A DNA stretch of 64,000 bases from Flammulina velutipes (GCA_011800155.1 CM022375.1:992001-1056000); one strand, 5' to 3'. Positions 31,864 through 44,200 are shown, counted from the stretch's first letter. Notes: generated by a model not told the origin, from the letters alone. Translations and numbers: made by a program.

Positions 31864-33487
31864 CTAGTCTAGCAAGGACTTCACCGTGCCTACATACAGG
31901 TCCTTGGTACGATTGAAAGCCTGGATCTCACCGTGGACATGGTTCAAGATCCGAACCAAGTCCAAGCGGTAGGACTGCTCCGTCGACAGAAGTGAAGCAC
32001 TAGCCTCACGAGGGAACTCGTCGAGCTCGGCAAGGCGATTAACCTGCTTGAGCACGCGAAGGACCGACAAGGCGTAGCTCTGAATAATAGGACCCGCTAA
32101 CAAAGCGGACCCGCCAAGTTAGCGGGTGTACATCGAAACTAAGACAACAGGCGTACCTCCAGCAAGCTGGTCCAGGAAAGCCTGGTCGATATGGAAAGAC
32201 GAAGGCTTAGGACTCTTCCGGGGACGACTAGAGTTCTCGGCAGTAGCCTTGCGCTTATGAGCAGCGGGAGCAGGTTCGACGAAGTTCACGGAAGAACCCA
32301 GAATGTCTAAGGCCTTCTGGTATTCCCGGGAAGAAGTCAGCATACCTGGGACGAACGCGTAGGGAAGGTAAAATACCGTGCGCTTCGAGTCCGAGGGAGG
32401 CGACTAGGAACAAGTCAGCACCCAAAGTAGGAAAATCAGCCCGAGTCGAAGACATTACCTCGAGAGGAACCAAGTCGGTACCAGTAACACCGTTGCCGTC
32501 GATAATGGACAAATCCTGCAAGGGGACTGTCAACGAGTCCAAGTCTAGAAAAATCGTGAAATAAGCTCACGTCGTCCGAAGCAAGATCGGATTCAGACAG
32601 ACCGTCGTCCATATCTTAGCGAAAGAGAAGGCGTCGGGGTTAACACACAGATTGTGAAAGTTGGAGAAGAGGAACTTACCACAGTCCTCAGGAGGAGGCA
32701 TAGCCGCTTCCCCAACGGCCTCCAACTTCTCATCGATCACCGCTGGCGACTTAACCGTCTTTCCACCCTGGGAAAACGACTTAGAAACCAGAAACACAGA
32801 AAGGAAACAATAGCGTACCTTCTTAGCAGCAGGCTTGCCCTTAGGAGGATCCTTAGGGATATCAACTTTTGGAGCCGCCTCTTTAGCGGGTCCTTTTCCT
32901 TTCGAGTTAAAGGACCGCTGGTTGAAGTGCAAAGGGTGAAAGTCGGGCAACTTAGGCGCTATGAAGTCGGTGTGTCGACTAGTGACAGCCGTAAGAGGCG
33001 TGAACACGCCAGCAAGGTTAATCCGCGGGAGTTGAGGATTAACCCCCAACTCCAGCAGGTAGCAAGCTAGCCAGTTACGAACGTTATGAAAGAATGAATG
33101 GATTTCAGCCGTAGCGGTAGCGGTCGTGCGATTAGCCAGAGACAGATTAACCACCTAACTTGGGTTAAACACGCACGAACATAGTAGAATAAAGGCACTC
33201 ACCAATAACTTGGGAAAGAAGCGATCGAGAGAGTCCACGCGGGCTTCCAGAGCGATACCCGGCATGTTAGACGAACGAACGAGGGCCATAATCGGTCCAG
33301 AAAGTTGTTCGATCGCGTCCTTGATGACACCCTCGACATGAGTGGGGACCGCGTAGTTCATAATGAACTCAGAGATAGCGGGTCCCAGCTCCGCACAAAA
33401 CTGCGTAACCTCAGGCGCAACGGTCACTGGATCGACTGCCAGCAGTGGGCGAATAGTAGTCCAGTGCGGGGTTTTAGGAGGAGCCAT
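31864..33487 (-). CDS. Gene B, second copy, unknown function
   Basis: It has the same exon structure as 13,851-15,474, with start ATG at 33,487. The first two exons are identical at the protein level to the first copy; a few substitutions occur in the last exons (for example ELDEF for ELDKF, RILNH for QILNH). These fit a recently duplicated or gene-converted LTR. The product is basic, with a KRKATAENSSRPRK patch and a helical C-terminus; no family is recognised. Confidence 0.45.
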
Positions 33488-35412
33488 TATGCAGAAAAGA
33501 CAGAAGATTGGATAAGAGTTGTAGTGGACGCGCCAACGAAGCGGCGCGCCTACAACAGCTTTTAAGCCAGGACTTAGAATAACCAGATCGGGCCCGCTTC
33601 ACAATCGGGTCGATCTAAGTAGAATCCAAATCTGGAGTTATACGATGACCCTGTACTCTACCAAAGGTAGAAGGCAGAGGATGTCGGGGACGACATCAAA
33701 TAAGTCAAGGGGAGATGATACGCCTTGTAATATTTGGATGGGCAAAGACCCCATATTTTGTGATTTGGTACAAGGCAAACCAGGCAGAATGGACATAGGA
33801 AGAAGGCATTATGGACGGAATATACCACTCCACACCAGGCTAGCAGTACGGAGAAGGTCCTTGTTACTGGGACTCATTCTTGGAACCTTGAAGTCATGCA
33901 CTGGTTCAGCCAGGCAATCGACCCCGCTCTCGAAGCGGGAGGAACCTAAAACTACAATACAAGTAACTCGACTTAGGTCGATCAATAAAACCAGTACTCA
34001 GTCTTGCACCCGCCATGGTGTCGGGTACTTAGAAATAAGGATCCCACTCTTCCAAGGACAGTTCATGAACCACCCGCCACACTTGGACGGACTTAGCCAC
34101 CAAAACGCAGAGGACGGAGATCGACCATCGAATCCATCAAAGGCATGTTGCGTCATGAGTCATGATCTCAGGGGAAGTAAACCTTATTCCTGGATCACGC
34201 TCCGACTCCCTGGATCTCATCAATATAATCCAGATCGGGCAGATCTCCCAGATCTAGCACAGAAACCCAAGTCCCTCTGTTGAATAGCATTCGGGCTCTG
34301 GATATGAAGCGCCAGAGGCACTGTAGGACCCACTTAGGAGTTGAGCCGCCAACACGACGGGCCCGATTCCTGGGCGGGGCATTATTGGAAATAAGGCCTC
34401 TCTATCGAGAAAGGAAAAACACAAGGCAACAGGGACCATGCGGGTGCTAATTGAAGGCCCGCGCGGATCGCCTAAGAATGGAGAGACACACATGGAACAA
34501 GCATGCCAGCTGACCTTGGATCACTCAGGAGCTGTGTACCCGCGCGGTACGCCACTCCTCATTGGGTACATCCAGGACAAATACCTGGCTAAGAATGATG
34601 AAGGCCATATGGCCCAGGGCACAACGAGGTTCACGGGGCCCGCCAACGTGGCGGCCGCTCCTGTGGCGGGTAAAATACAGTAAACCAGCTTTAGTCACGC
34701 TCTTTAGAAATACCTATATAATACGCTCGTTAGCATACTGTAAACTAGCTTAGACCCCCAGTAGACGCAGCCCACAAAGCAGTATTTACCATCGGTTAGC
34801 TCGATAGGATTGAATAGAAGTTCTGTCACATAGGTGACTTTGAATCTGAAAGCAAAAGGAACTTAGAGCCATTGGAGCTACTTTGAGTAATTGAAGTTTA
34901 GCCATTGCCTGTGCCATCGACGTTCCCGGCGCTGTCTCAGAACAGTCATCTAACCACTTGAAAGAATCTGATTGGAAAACCCAGTCCCCGTTGAGTGTGG
35001 TTTAGACTGCAGCTAAGCTATCGTTTTGAGCCGCAGACAGAGTCCGTTGAGTCTTAGAGCACTAGATAGATACCAGGGTATCTGGACGCAGACCTCTTAG
35101 CGTGGTTGAAGATTGATGGACCGGTTGGAGCTTTATTAAGTCTGCCTCACGCATCCCAATCGGCCTGTGACTCTTGTTGGCCTCTAGTTTTCAACTAAAG
35201 ATCAGATCCCTGTTACCCCTCGAACTTGTTGTACATTTTGAACCGTTGCAATCGAACCCCCCATACCTTCCTGAAACCCCCAAAGACCAGTTCATCGAAC
35301 TCTAAACAATTAGAAGCAGACCCGCTATCGAAGCGGACTTGCATTTCCACGCCTACTTGTTAGTGTGTGTGTGTGTGTGTGATTTGGTGGTGTTCTTTTG
35401 CACTGCACATCA
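33488..35412. other. 3' portion of the 3' LTR, non-coding
   Basis: It is a near-identical copy of 15,475-17,399, including the weak ORF at 33,645-34,283, the palindrome series and the TG repeat near 35,363-35,381. It terminates in CACATCA at 35,412. Confidence 0.5.
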
Positions 35413-37568
35413 ACGTCTCTGACCGCTTGCTCCCAGTCTCCGTGGTCGGCATCAACATCCTGACTGCCCTCCAAAGCCTCGCGCCACCACAGCAAGGAGC
35501 CGACGACGGTGACCATCCCATTTGACCCGCATTTCTCCGGAAGATCGTTCCAGACCACGTCTTCACGTTGTACCAGATTTTGCGAGCGGTCCCCTTTGTC
35601 GAAGCGGTTATCAGGCTGCAAGCTGTGCCACCAAATCCACCAGTTTTGCTTGTGCGTGATGACAGATTCACCAATCGGATATGCCCGTTTCCATGAATGC
35701 GCGTTCTTGAAGAAGGCCGACACGGTCTTTGGTCGCCGTCCCATTTTCAAGTCTAGACGCCCTGGGAAACCATGGCGACGTTCAAAGACAATTGCAGCAT
35801 GGACGAGCGGTAGCCAGAGCGGAGAGACATCGCGTATCCGCTTGCATGCGTCAAACATGCCGACGACGTCTTTAGACCAGCGTGAAGAATCGATGTCGTC
35901 CCATGATAGGTCATTGTTGTCATTGCTGTCGTCGTCGTCGTCGCTGCTGTCGTCGTTGTGGTCTCTGTGTGATCCAGTGCGCTTTCTCGATGTCGATGTC
36001 GTGTTCTGGGAAGGGCCGTGCACGGTAGTTGTGACGGAAGGCGTCGACAAGGGATTTGGAGGGTTGGAATTCCCGTGGGGGTGGTCGACGTCCATATCGC
36101 GTGAGTTGGCCTCCGCGTCCGAGTCAGAATCTGGGTAACTGGCAAGTCGAGGCAGGCCTGCTAGCAGCGAAGGTGTTGTGTCGTCGGAGGTAGGCCAATC
36201 CTCACTCCTCTCGAGCTCATAATTGTACTGCAGGATGGCCTGTAGCTGAGCGTCCAGCAGTTGAACTCTGTCTGATTGGGGAGCCCGGAGCGAGGCGCTG
36301 AAAACACTGGGGACACAGGTGTAGCCCATTGAACGTGCACACCAGTTACTGCGCGCGACCGTGTTTTGCTGCTCAAGCTCCGCCAGCGACATCTTCCCAA
36401 GCTTCCTCTCTGCCGTCGCACGATCCTCTTTGTCAAGGCTGTTAAGTTCCCAAGAGAATTCGGGGCACGGCACAAAGCGAACGTCGATGGAATTGGAGGA
36501 ACTTGAACCACGGGGCGGCTGGTGGTTCCGACTGGGTTGGTAGCGTGTTTTGATTTGTTGTGCCAGTGGAACATCGTCGTCGCTATCACTTGCTGAGTCG
36601 TCGTCGTCAGAATCCGATGCGTCTCCCGACGTCTTTGCCGTACGTGTAGCTGTCTTCGACTTAGGGTCATCCATTAGATCCTGGCGAAAGTTTCCGTCGG
36701 CTACTAAGAGTCAGAATCCATTAACGACGAGAGATATGGAGACGCACGAAACACCTTCTTTCCAAACCGCACAAAACTCGCCTCAAGCGCATTCCATGTT
36801 GCTGAATCAAAATCGGGGAAGTTGGATCCCGTCACTTTAGTGCGGCCTGCATGGCAGCTGCGAAAAATGTTCGTCAACGTACTTGAATGAGAGGAACATA
36901 TGAACCTTACCTACGCAACGTGGGGGATCCTTTGTCGTCAGGACCAACGAGAATGATACTGCAAGCCATGCCGAAATGCACAGCAAATGTGCGTGCAATT
37001 TTGGTAATGTAGCTCGCTCCTTCTTCGAGGGCACTAACAGATATGTAAGCATATGATGTAGAAGACGAAAGAAAAACTTACACAACGTAGTCTTCAGGCG
37101 TGTACTCGCTGACCGGTTTCTTCACCTGATTATAGACCTTGAGTCTATGTTGGTACCGTGATTCAATCTCCTCCGCGACCCTTTGCTTCACCTCATCCGA
37201 TGTCTTCTCGTATAGACTACGGCCCATGGAATTGAGGATGGTGAGGAATTTATCCTTCTTGGCATCGTAGCGCTTGAGCGCCTGTGGAATCGCGAGGCCG
37301 GCAACGTCAGGAGGTTCGTCGTCGTCGTCGATTTCCTGCTCAATAGGAGCTAGACCCGTGTTGTCCGGTCGGGGAAGCGAAGCACTCTCGTCGTCTCCAG
37401 CGGCGCGAGCACAGTCAGAGAGAACCGTCCAGTATGCGGAGGTTATGGCTTCTCCAACATAGTCGTCCCAGTAGAGGTTGCAGAACGTCTGGACAACTTG
37501 GCCGCGACGTGGTCGCGGGGTGTGCTTGAATACATGGGAGACGACTTCGGCGATGCCACTGCTCCGTT

Positions 37569-38285
37569 TAGGCCTTTAAGGTCCGGTCCTATGGACTGCC
37601 AAACGACTGCCAACTGGACCGGACCGGACCGCAAAAAGACCGCCAAGAAAAAAAGACCGGTCGGAAAAAAGACTGGTCCCAGTTGGCAGTCCTGAGGTTG
37701 GATGAGAATATTTAGGACTGTCAAAAGACCGGTGCGACCAGTCGTGGACTGGTCCATAGTAAAACGGACTACCAAAGGGTGTTCAGACATATTTTAGCTA
37801 GTTTAGAGTACAAAAACATATATTTCAGCTCATATATCAAGTTGAATTGAATAATTACAATAATTACCCTCTCAAACGAACACTTGAATACATAATAGTG
37901 AGTTGAAATTTTGACGATGACATACTATATTGCATAAAGTTCCTATATATAACAAGACACTGTGGTCTAGTGGTTAGAACACCTCAATTTCACCTATATT
38001 AGGTGAGGTTTTGAGTTCAATCCTTACTAGATGCACATTTTTGTGTACGCGACTCGACCTTGGGATGCGCTATGCAACAGTTGGACCAGTTGGACTGCAG
38101 TCCGGACCGGCCCCCGGTTCAACCGGTCGGACTGGAAAGACCGGACTGCAGTCGCGATGGTCTAATTAAAAGACCGGTCCCGGTTGATGGTCCTTCCAAA
38201 AAGAAGAAAACGAAGGACTGCCCCAGTTGGCGGTCCTTGAAAAAAAATGAAAAAGACCGGACCGAGACCGGACCTTAAAGGCCTA
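37569..38285. mobile_element. hAT-type MITE 1 inside H1
   Basis: The terminal inverted repeats are TAGGCCTTTAAGGTCCGGTC, with a perfect 8-bp target duplication GCTCCGTT at 37,561-37,568 and 38,286-38,293. The subterminal regions are full of GGACCGG/GGACTG motifs and the middle is AT-rich. There is no ORF of note. Eight-base duplications with TAG-starting ends are typical of hAT elements. Removal of the element plus one repeat restores the H1 frame. Confidence 0.85.
37961..38038 (+). other. tRNA-Glu-like sequence (pseudo-tRNA or SINE relic) within MITE 1
   Basis: TGGTCTAGTGGTTAGAACA has a perfect A-box and the look of a tRNA-Glu/Asp D arm. TTTCAC occupies the anticodon-loop position of tRNA-Glu(TTC), and GAGTTCAATCC is a degenerate B-box. 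A T run follows near 38,037. The acceptor stem does not pair well, so it is not a functional tRNA gene. Confidence 0.35.
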
Positions 38286-38789
38286 GCTCCGTTGGGCTGT
38301 CTTGTCGGGACTATGCTCCCGGTACCACTTCAGGATTCTCTGCTTTAAATGTTAGTCAAGGCTCGGTCGGTCAAAGCAAAAAAGACGCACTTCACGAAAC
38401 TTCCTATTCTTTTCCTGCTCCGCATGCTGCTCCTCCAGAGAAAGGGATGCCAACTTCAACGCTTTCTGCTTCGCGTACGCAGCGATCTCCCTTTCCGACG
38501 GCATTTCCGGAGTGACATTATTGGGAAGGTCGTCGTTTAGAGATGACAGGGAAGAGTAGCAAATCTCGTAAGCGTGCGCGACGTTCGTTGCAAAGGCCTG
38601 GAGGTGAGAGTTCTGCTTTGCCTTCATCCAGTCCCCCTGATGACGAGCGAAGAATGCGACCTTTCCGCCGTGTATCCAGTGAGACGGTCCACGAGCCTTC
38701 TTCGGTTTGTTGGCCATTGGTAGTTCAAAGAAAAGATTTGAAACCCTAACCACGTAAATTGTATTGGCACGTAAGTAAATATGTCACAT

Positions 38790-40614
38790 TTAAAACCCAT
38801 CGCGAGCATCAAATCCTTTCCAAGTGTCCAGAATGCTTTGAATATCGTTGCCCATGTTCAAATGAACACGATGTCCACTTGAGTGATGCTGATTCATCCG
38901 GTTTTGTGCCTCGGAACTAGGGGTCATTGTTAGCATGAACAAGGAAGGCAGACGTTGACTCACAGATTATCGTATACTGCTGGAGCGTCGAGCGCACTAC
39001 AGAACACCACATACCATTCGAACCTGACCGGGAGCGAAGAGTGAGTACGTTGAGAGGATGAACTGACGGGAGGCACCATAGGCGCCGGAGATGGTCTGGA
39101 GCGCATGGTGGAACGAGAGGGAATTGGGCTTGACAGAAGACTCGACGGCATTGGGGGTGTGGGAGTAAATGTACTAGCAAGGTCGGGGGTTATGTGGATG
39201 GAGTGCCCATGACCACGAGGAGTTTGCGAAAAAGGTGAAGATGCAGGAGCGGAAGTTTTGGTAGGTGAGCGGCTTTTGGCGGGAGAAGATGCTCGGCTTT
39301 TGGAGGGCAAGGCTGGCGATTGCGTAGACGTGAGGCTTAGTGGACGTCCGTCGTAACCCGATGCCTCAGATCGAAAGGTAGACGAGCATTCATGTTCACC
39401 TGCTTCCCCGTGAATCTCGCGCAACCACTGGACGGCTTCGTTCCAAGTTAACACAGCCTTCCATCTTGCGCCGGCCACCTTTTCCTGACCAGAATAGACG
39501 AGGGTTTTGGCGCAAGGCCTATATCAACAAATTAGAAGTCAGTGCTAGAGCTTCAAGGTCCGGTTCACAGGACTGCCAATGACCGGTGAACTGGACTGGA
39601 CCGGACCCAAAAAAGACCAGACCGTATAAGGACCGGGTACCGGTTCGAACCAGTCACGGTCCGCGGTCCTGGGAAAAGAGAGAATTTTACAGGACCGGTA
39701 AAAGACTGCTAGGACCGGTCCTGAACCAGTTCAGAAGAGTATATGATACAGAATCAATACTCATGCTCTAGAAGCTGGGGCTTTGGGTCCTAAGTGAGAT
39801 TATGATGGAAATAGAAAGCTATAATAGATATATAGAACATATTACAAAAGAGTTTATGCAGCACTACTATATCAAAAGCTACTACCTAGTAGTGTAACAT
39901 GTGCTGATCAATAGATTTCTTACATTTGACAATTTTCTAGCATACATATACTGTTCTAGATGCATTTGGTATAGACAAGATAGTGAGATATATAATAGAA
40001 GACTGGTTCTTATTGAATTACTGGATGAGTATTATACTAGTACGGCCTACCGTGGGAAGATGTTGGTCCAGTTCTGTGTTCCCACGCTTCACTCAACTAT
40101 TTTCAAAACATGCAATTAATTATTAGAATGACCTTTTATTAAGAAGATTAGTGATATATGTTGATATAAACTTAATAAAATCAAAAAACTCGCAAAGACA
40201 CGAGTCTTTTGACAAAAATGCACCAGTTTGACCGGTTTAACTGCAGTCCGGACCGTTGAACGGTCTGACCGGTCTAACTGCTATAACCGGACTGCGGTCC
40301 TAGCGGTCCTGATTTAGGACCGGTCCCGGTCTGCGGTCCTTGAAATCTGAGAAAATCTGAGGACCAGCCGGTCTGCGGTCCTCAAATTTTAAGGTAAAAA
40401 GACCGGACCGGACCGGACTTTTAAGCTCTAGAAGTCACCTATAAACTTATTTGACAACTTACCATCCCGAGCAAAGTACAGCTGATCTCCTCCCACAGAC
40501 AACGATATACATCTTGTCGTCTGTATCGAGATTGAGACGCTTTTCGTGACTGGAATCGTAGAGGAAAGTGGGGAGGCAGGTCGTCAGTTCGCCAGAGATG
40601 GGAGGTTCCGCCAT
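38790..40614 (-). CDS. H2: RNase H1 N-terminal (viroplasmin)-like hypothetical protein
   Basis: The start is ATG at 40,614 (MAEPPISGELTTCLPTFLYD). Exon 1 ends near 40,463, exon 2 runs about 39,517-38,971, and exon 3 ends with TAA at 38,790 (...DTWKGFDARDGF). Joining exons 1 and 2 gives Y-I-V-V-C-G-R ... S-G-W ... GARWKAVLTWNEAVQWL, which resembles the short RNase H1 N-terminal/viroplasmin fold that binds nucleic acid hybrids. A second YVVFCSALDAPAVYDNL block follows a serine/proline-rich linker. Intron 1 contains MITE 2. It lies in the same orientation as H1, 72 bp upstream of the H1 start, so the two may belong to one mobile unit. The domain call rests on pattern similarity only. Confidence 0.5.
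39546..40430. mobile_element. hAT-type MITE 2 inside intron 1 of H2
   Basis: The ends TAGAGCTTCAAGGTCCGG and TAGAGCTTAAAAGTCCGG (reverse strand) resemble MITE 1, with the same GGACCGG-rich subterminal arrays and AT-rich core. The flanks share GAAGTCA(G/C) but not as a clean 8-bp repeat, so the target duplication is imperfect. It is older than MITE 1 by this criterion. Confidence 0.7.
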
Positions 40615-40811
40615 GATGGTCAAGACGAAACCAATGATCACTCGTGTCGCATCGTTTATCTTTGTTCATCAACCTCGCCTTTCGGTCGTGTACACGTTCC
40701 AAGCTCACATGGGCTATTCACGCAAGGTATGTTTCATTTTTATTGGTCTTATCGTCAAATCTGACGTTCGATATCAAAGATCGATCCATTCAGACGTCGA
40801 GAAGATGATAT

Positions 40812-41048
40812 TGGAAGGGTGTCGTGTAAACGACAACCAACACTAAACGGGCAAGACAGACAGGACAAAAGAATCTTCGTTGCGTGCAATACAGAGTCAG
40901 CTAGTAATACAAGAGAGAGATAAGTTATGTACCTTCGTTGCGTGCAATACAGAGTAAAGAGCGACGAAGGAGAATTGATCGTAAATAATGGTTCGGTGGC
41001 AGTGTGGGAAAGTGTGTGTATGTAGTAAACTGGGGGACCAGGCTTACA
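40812..41048 (-). repeat. 3' LTR of the chromovirus
   Basis: It is 237 bp, identical by eye to 46,193-46,429. It contains an internal direct repeat of about 23 bp beginning CTTCGTTGCGTGCAATACAG. Confidence 0.9.
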
Positions 41049-41060
41049 CCCCTCCCCCCT
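41049..41060 (-). other. Polypurine tract of the chromovirus
   Basis: On the element strand a run of G interrupted by single A (GGGGGGAGGGG) ends immediately at the 3' LTR. This is the expected plus-strand primer. Confidence 0.8.
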
Positions 41061-41296
41061 CTGAAACATTCCGTTAAAAAATAAAAAAGTACGTGCAGAA
41101 AAAATGAAGCGATTCCGATGGGAATTGAACTCTTGAGCCCATTGGTGATTCGATTATGTAATCGTCTCCTGGCGCGATCCAGGGGGCCCGCGCCATGACG
41201 TCATGTGACGCGTGACGTGACGTGACAAAAAAGCTCCGGTCCAAAGTCCAAAATCCATTGCGTCATGGCGCGATCCAGGGGAAAGGCGCCATTACA
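41061..41296. other. 3' untranslated region of the chromovirus
   Basis: It contains two copies of GGCGCGATCCAGGGG about 100 bp apart, a cluster of TGACG words with a TGACGTCA (CRE-like) site near 41,197, and a tRNA-B-box-like GAGTTCAATTCCC on the minus strand. No gene is called. Confidence 0.5.
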
Positions 41297-44200
41297 TCAC
41301 TGTTGTTGGCCAGCCTCCCATGCGTCCAGTGCGATAGAGTCCTTGAGTGCAGATCCGGGTTCCCAGGAGTCGTGTTCAACTCCGTATCCAGCCCAGCGTA
41401 CAAGATAGCGCATTCCACGGCCCGCGCGCTTTGAGTCTATGATTTTCTCGACCGACCACTCCTCAATCCCATCTTCAGTGACGACAGGACCAGGCTTGGG
41501 TAGTTCTCGTTCGGGAAACAGTGCAGGATCATTTGGGTGGTATGGTTTAAGGAGGGAAGCGTGGAATCCGGGGAACGTGCGACGATGGCCAGGGAGTTGG
41601 AGGGTGTATTCAGATTTTTCTGGGAAGGCTTTGACTACGGTGTAGGGGCCGTCGTTCCGGGGCATGAACTTGGCAGTGCGTTTCTTTCCTGCTCGCTTAT
41701 ATTCGTTTCGGCGGTTCTTGGTGGATAGCATGACCTGGTCTCCTACAGCGTAGGCGATCTCTGGAGCGCGATGTTTGTTTGCGTGGAAGGCCTGGCGGAT
41801 TTTGGCAGCGAGCAGATTATCTTGGGCATCCTGGACGTCAGTGGTGATACGCGCAATAATGGCTTGAGCGGTGGACTCTTCCGGAGTGGCATTGGCAGGT
41901 AAGGGAGCAAGTGGGGGAATAATACGAGGTGAGCGACCAGTTTTCAGTTGGAATCCTGAGTATCCAGTTGACGTGTTGACAGTGTTCATGATGGCAAAAC
42001 GAGTGCGAGGTAGAGCAGCGAGCCATCCCTTCTGTTGTCTATCGACATAATATCGAAGAGCTTGATTGACTGTTTTGTTGGTGCGCTCGCTTCCGCCATC
42101 AGTCTCGGGATGATATGCGGTGGACATCTTCAGCTTGACGCCAGTGAGCTTGTGGAGCGCGGCCCAAACCTTGGATATGAAAAGTTTGTCTCGGTCAGAG
42201 ACGAGCTGCAGCATTAGACCGTTCTCGCAATACCACTCGTCGAAGAGGACCACAGCGAACTCTTCGGCGGTGATTGTGGAGGTGATAGCAGCCATGCGGA
42301 TGTCTGCGCCTCCAAGGAGGTCAGTGAAGGTGACAATAGTATCCTTCCCATTCTCGACGGGGAGTGGTCCGACAAAGTCAAGACCAACGACATCGAAGCG
42401 GTTATCTGGGACAGGAAGTGGATGAAGGGGACCAGGTGTTTTGGAGGTACGACTCTTGTTGCGTTGACAATCAGTGCATGACGGGATATAGGCTTCCTCC
42501 AAGTCACGGCGCATATTTGGCCAGTAGTAGGATCCGCGCAAGGCAGCGTAGCTTTTGTCAAACCCGAAATGACCTAGCGCATCATGCGCGAGACTGTATA
42601 GAAGTTCGCGGACCTTGAGGACGCGCGGGATGACGAGTCGTCGACCAACATAGAGAAGGCCTGTAGCAACATCGAACATGGCGCCTTCGGTACTGGACAG
42701 GTTGGTGAGGAGTTGTTGGCAAAAATCATCCTCGGTATAGCCTTTCTTGATACTCTCAAGGAGTTCAGTATCAGCGGTGATGACGATGGACGTGGAGGCA
42801 GCCATGAGGCGTTCACGTCTAGATTGGACTGGGTCTTCCCCAGTGCCAGAGCGTGCTAAACAGGCAGCGATGACGACTGGTTCTGGGATGGTTGGCAGCT
42901 CGTCTGGTAAACGGGAAAGTGCATCGGCAACAGTGTTATCTTCGCCTTTGACATAGTGGATTTCAAAGTCGAACTGGGCAAGGTGCATGGCCCAGCGAGC
43001 TTGTCGGCGAGACATATCCTGCTGTGAGGAGAAGTACTCGAGGGTGCGGTGATCGGTCATGACCTGGAAGGTGACATTTAGAAGGGAGCTACGCCACTTC
43101 TTCAGTGCTTTGACGATGGCGAGGAGTTCTTTCTCGTGCGTAGGGTAGTTTCGCTCTGCGCTGTTGAGCTGATAAGACTCGTAGGCAACGGGACGGGCAG
43201 TTTCCCAAGTCTCTCCAAAGCTGAGGACAGCTCCGGTACGGCGGTCACTGGCATCGGTGGTAACAAAGATCTGTTTGGTGGTATCCTCGTAGTCGATTAC
43301 TGTGAGGCATTCTCGACTGAGGACTAGCTTTTTGATGGCGTCAAATGCGATACGATGAGCTGGCGTCCAGGTAGGGAGTGCTTTGTTATACTCCTTGGCT
43401 GTTAACGGCGTCAAAACGGCAGTGTGTTCAGCTAGCGCTGGGAGGAAAACGGCAATGTATCGGACTAATCCGAGAAAGGAGCGGACGTCTGTGGCTGTCT
43501 TCGGGGTAGGCCAGGACATAATACGGTCCACCTTGCGGGGATCGGCAGCGATGCCTTCCCGAGAGATGACATGTCCGAGGAACTCTACGCGAGTGAGAAA
43601 GAGGTCGGATTTCGTTGGATTACAAATGAGGCCAGCTTCACGGAGGGCATCTAGGACAAGCTCAACATTCCGAGTGTGTTCTTCGAGCGAGTCAGACCAG
43701 ATGATGATATCGTCTAGATAGACGTGACAGATTTCCCCGATAAGGTGTCGAAGGGCATCTGTCATACGGCGTTGATGAGTGGCGGGAGCGTTGCACCCAC
43801 CCTGTGGCATGACGACCCATTCATAGAGTCCCCAGGGTGTGCGTATAGCAGTGAGATGGATGTCATCGGGGTGTACGCGGGTTTGGCTGAATGAGTTGGT
43901 CATGTCGAGTTTGGCCCAGAGTTTTCCTTTCCCGCAGTCAGCGAGGATATCGTCAACGCGGGGCAGGGGATAACGATCACGGACAGTGTTCTTGTTGAGT
44001 TCACGATAGTCGTTGACCATGCGAGGTGGGACAGTGTGGTCGGGAACTCCATTCCGGTATTTAGGTACACAGAAGGATGGAGAGGCGTACTCCGAAGACG
44101 ATGGACGTAAACGTCCAGCTGCTAGGTGATCGTCGAGGAGGGCTTTCCAAGCTGCCTGGTTCTTCTTGGCAGCTGCGTAACCACGACCATTGTTGACCTT

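Larger units (their letters stand above)
27385..35412 (+). repeat. 3' long terminal repeat of the giant element, about 8.0 kb
   Basis: From about 28,747 to 35,412 it is a direct repeat of 10,747-17,399, and its gene A exon 1 part also matches the fragments left of FB3. It ends in GCACTGCACATCA at 35,412, exactly where the other copy meets the primer binding site, and then joins an interrupted minus-strand host gene. The start at 27,385 is inferred from a polypurine tract. It contains gene A (+), gene C (-) and gene B (-). The outer 5-bp target duplication (would begin ACGTC at 35,413) cannot be tested because the left end is outside the window. Confidence 0.65.
35413..38717 (-). pseudogene. 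H1: multi-copy Agaricomycete gene of unknown function, broken by two insertions
   Basis: The start is ATG at 38,717 (MANKPKKARGPSHWIHGG). Exon 1 ends at 38,391, then intron 38,340-38,390 and a short exon with KWYREHSPDKTAQRS. The hAT-type element at 37,569-38,285 cuts the next exon (HTPRPRRGQ, NLYWDDYVGEAITSAYW). Further exons include PEDYVV and ALEEGASYITKIARTF, then a block with ATWNALEASFVRFGKK. The last large exon (to 36,674 and down to 35,413) is acidic and ends at ...DWEQAVRDV where the giant LTR begins. About the last part of the protein is therefore missing; the apparent ORF end at 35,325 is LTR sequence. I know this only as a repeated hypothetical gene of mushroom genomes and assign no function. 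A short frame problem near 36,690-36,710 may be a further lesion. Confidence 0.6.

Noticed and set aside
37600..40430. GGACCGG-type words in the hAT MITEs as part of the CCG-N9-CGG series
   Set aside because: They come from dense GGACCGG subterminal repeats with variable spacing and lack the (A)CCCGCT...AGCGGG(T) frame.
41095..41175. tRNA gene on the minus strand next to the chromovirus 3' LTR
   Set aside because: There is a B-box-like GAGTTCAATTCCC and a T run, but no acceptor or anticodon stem pairs correctly and the arm spacing is wrong.
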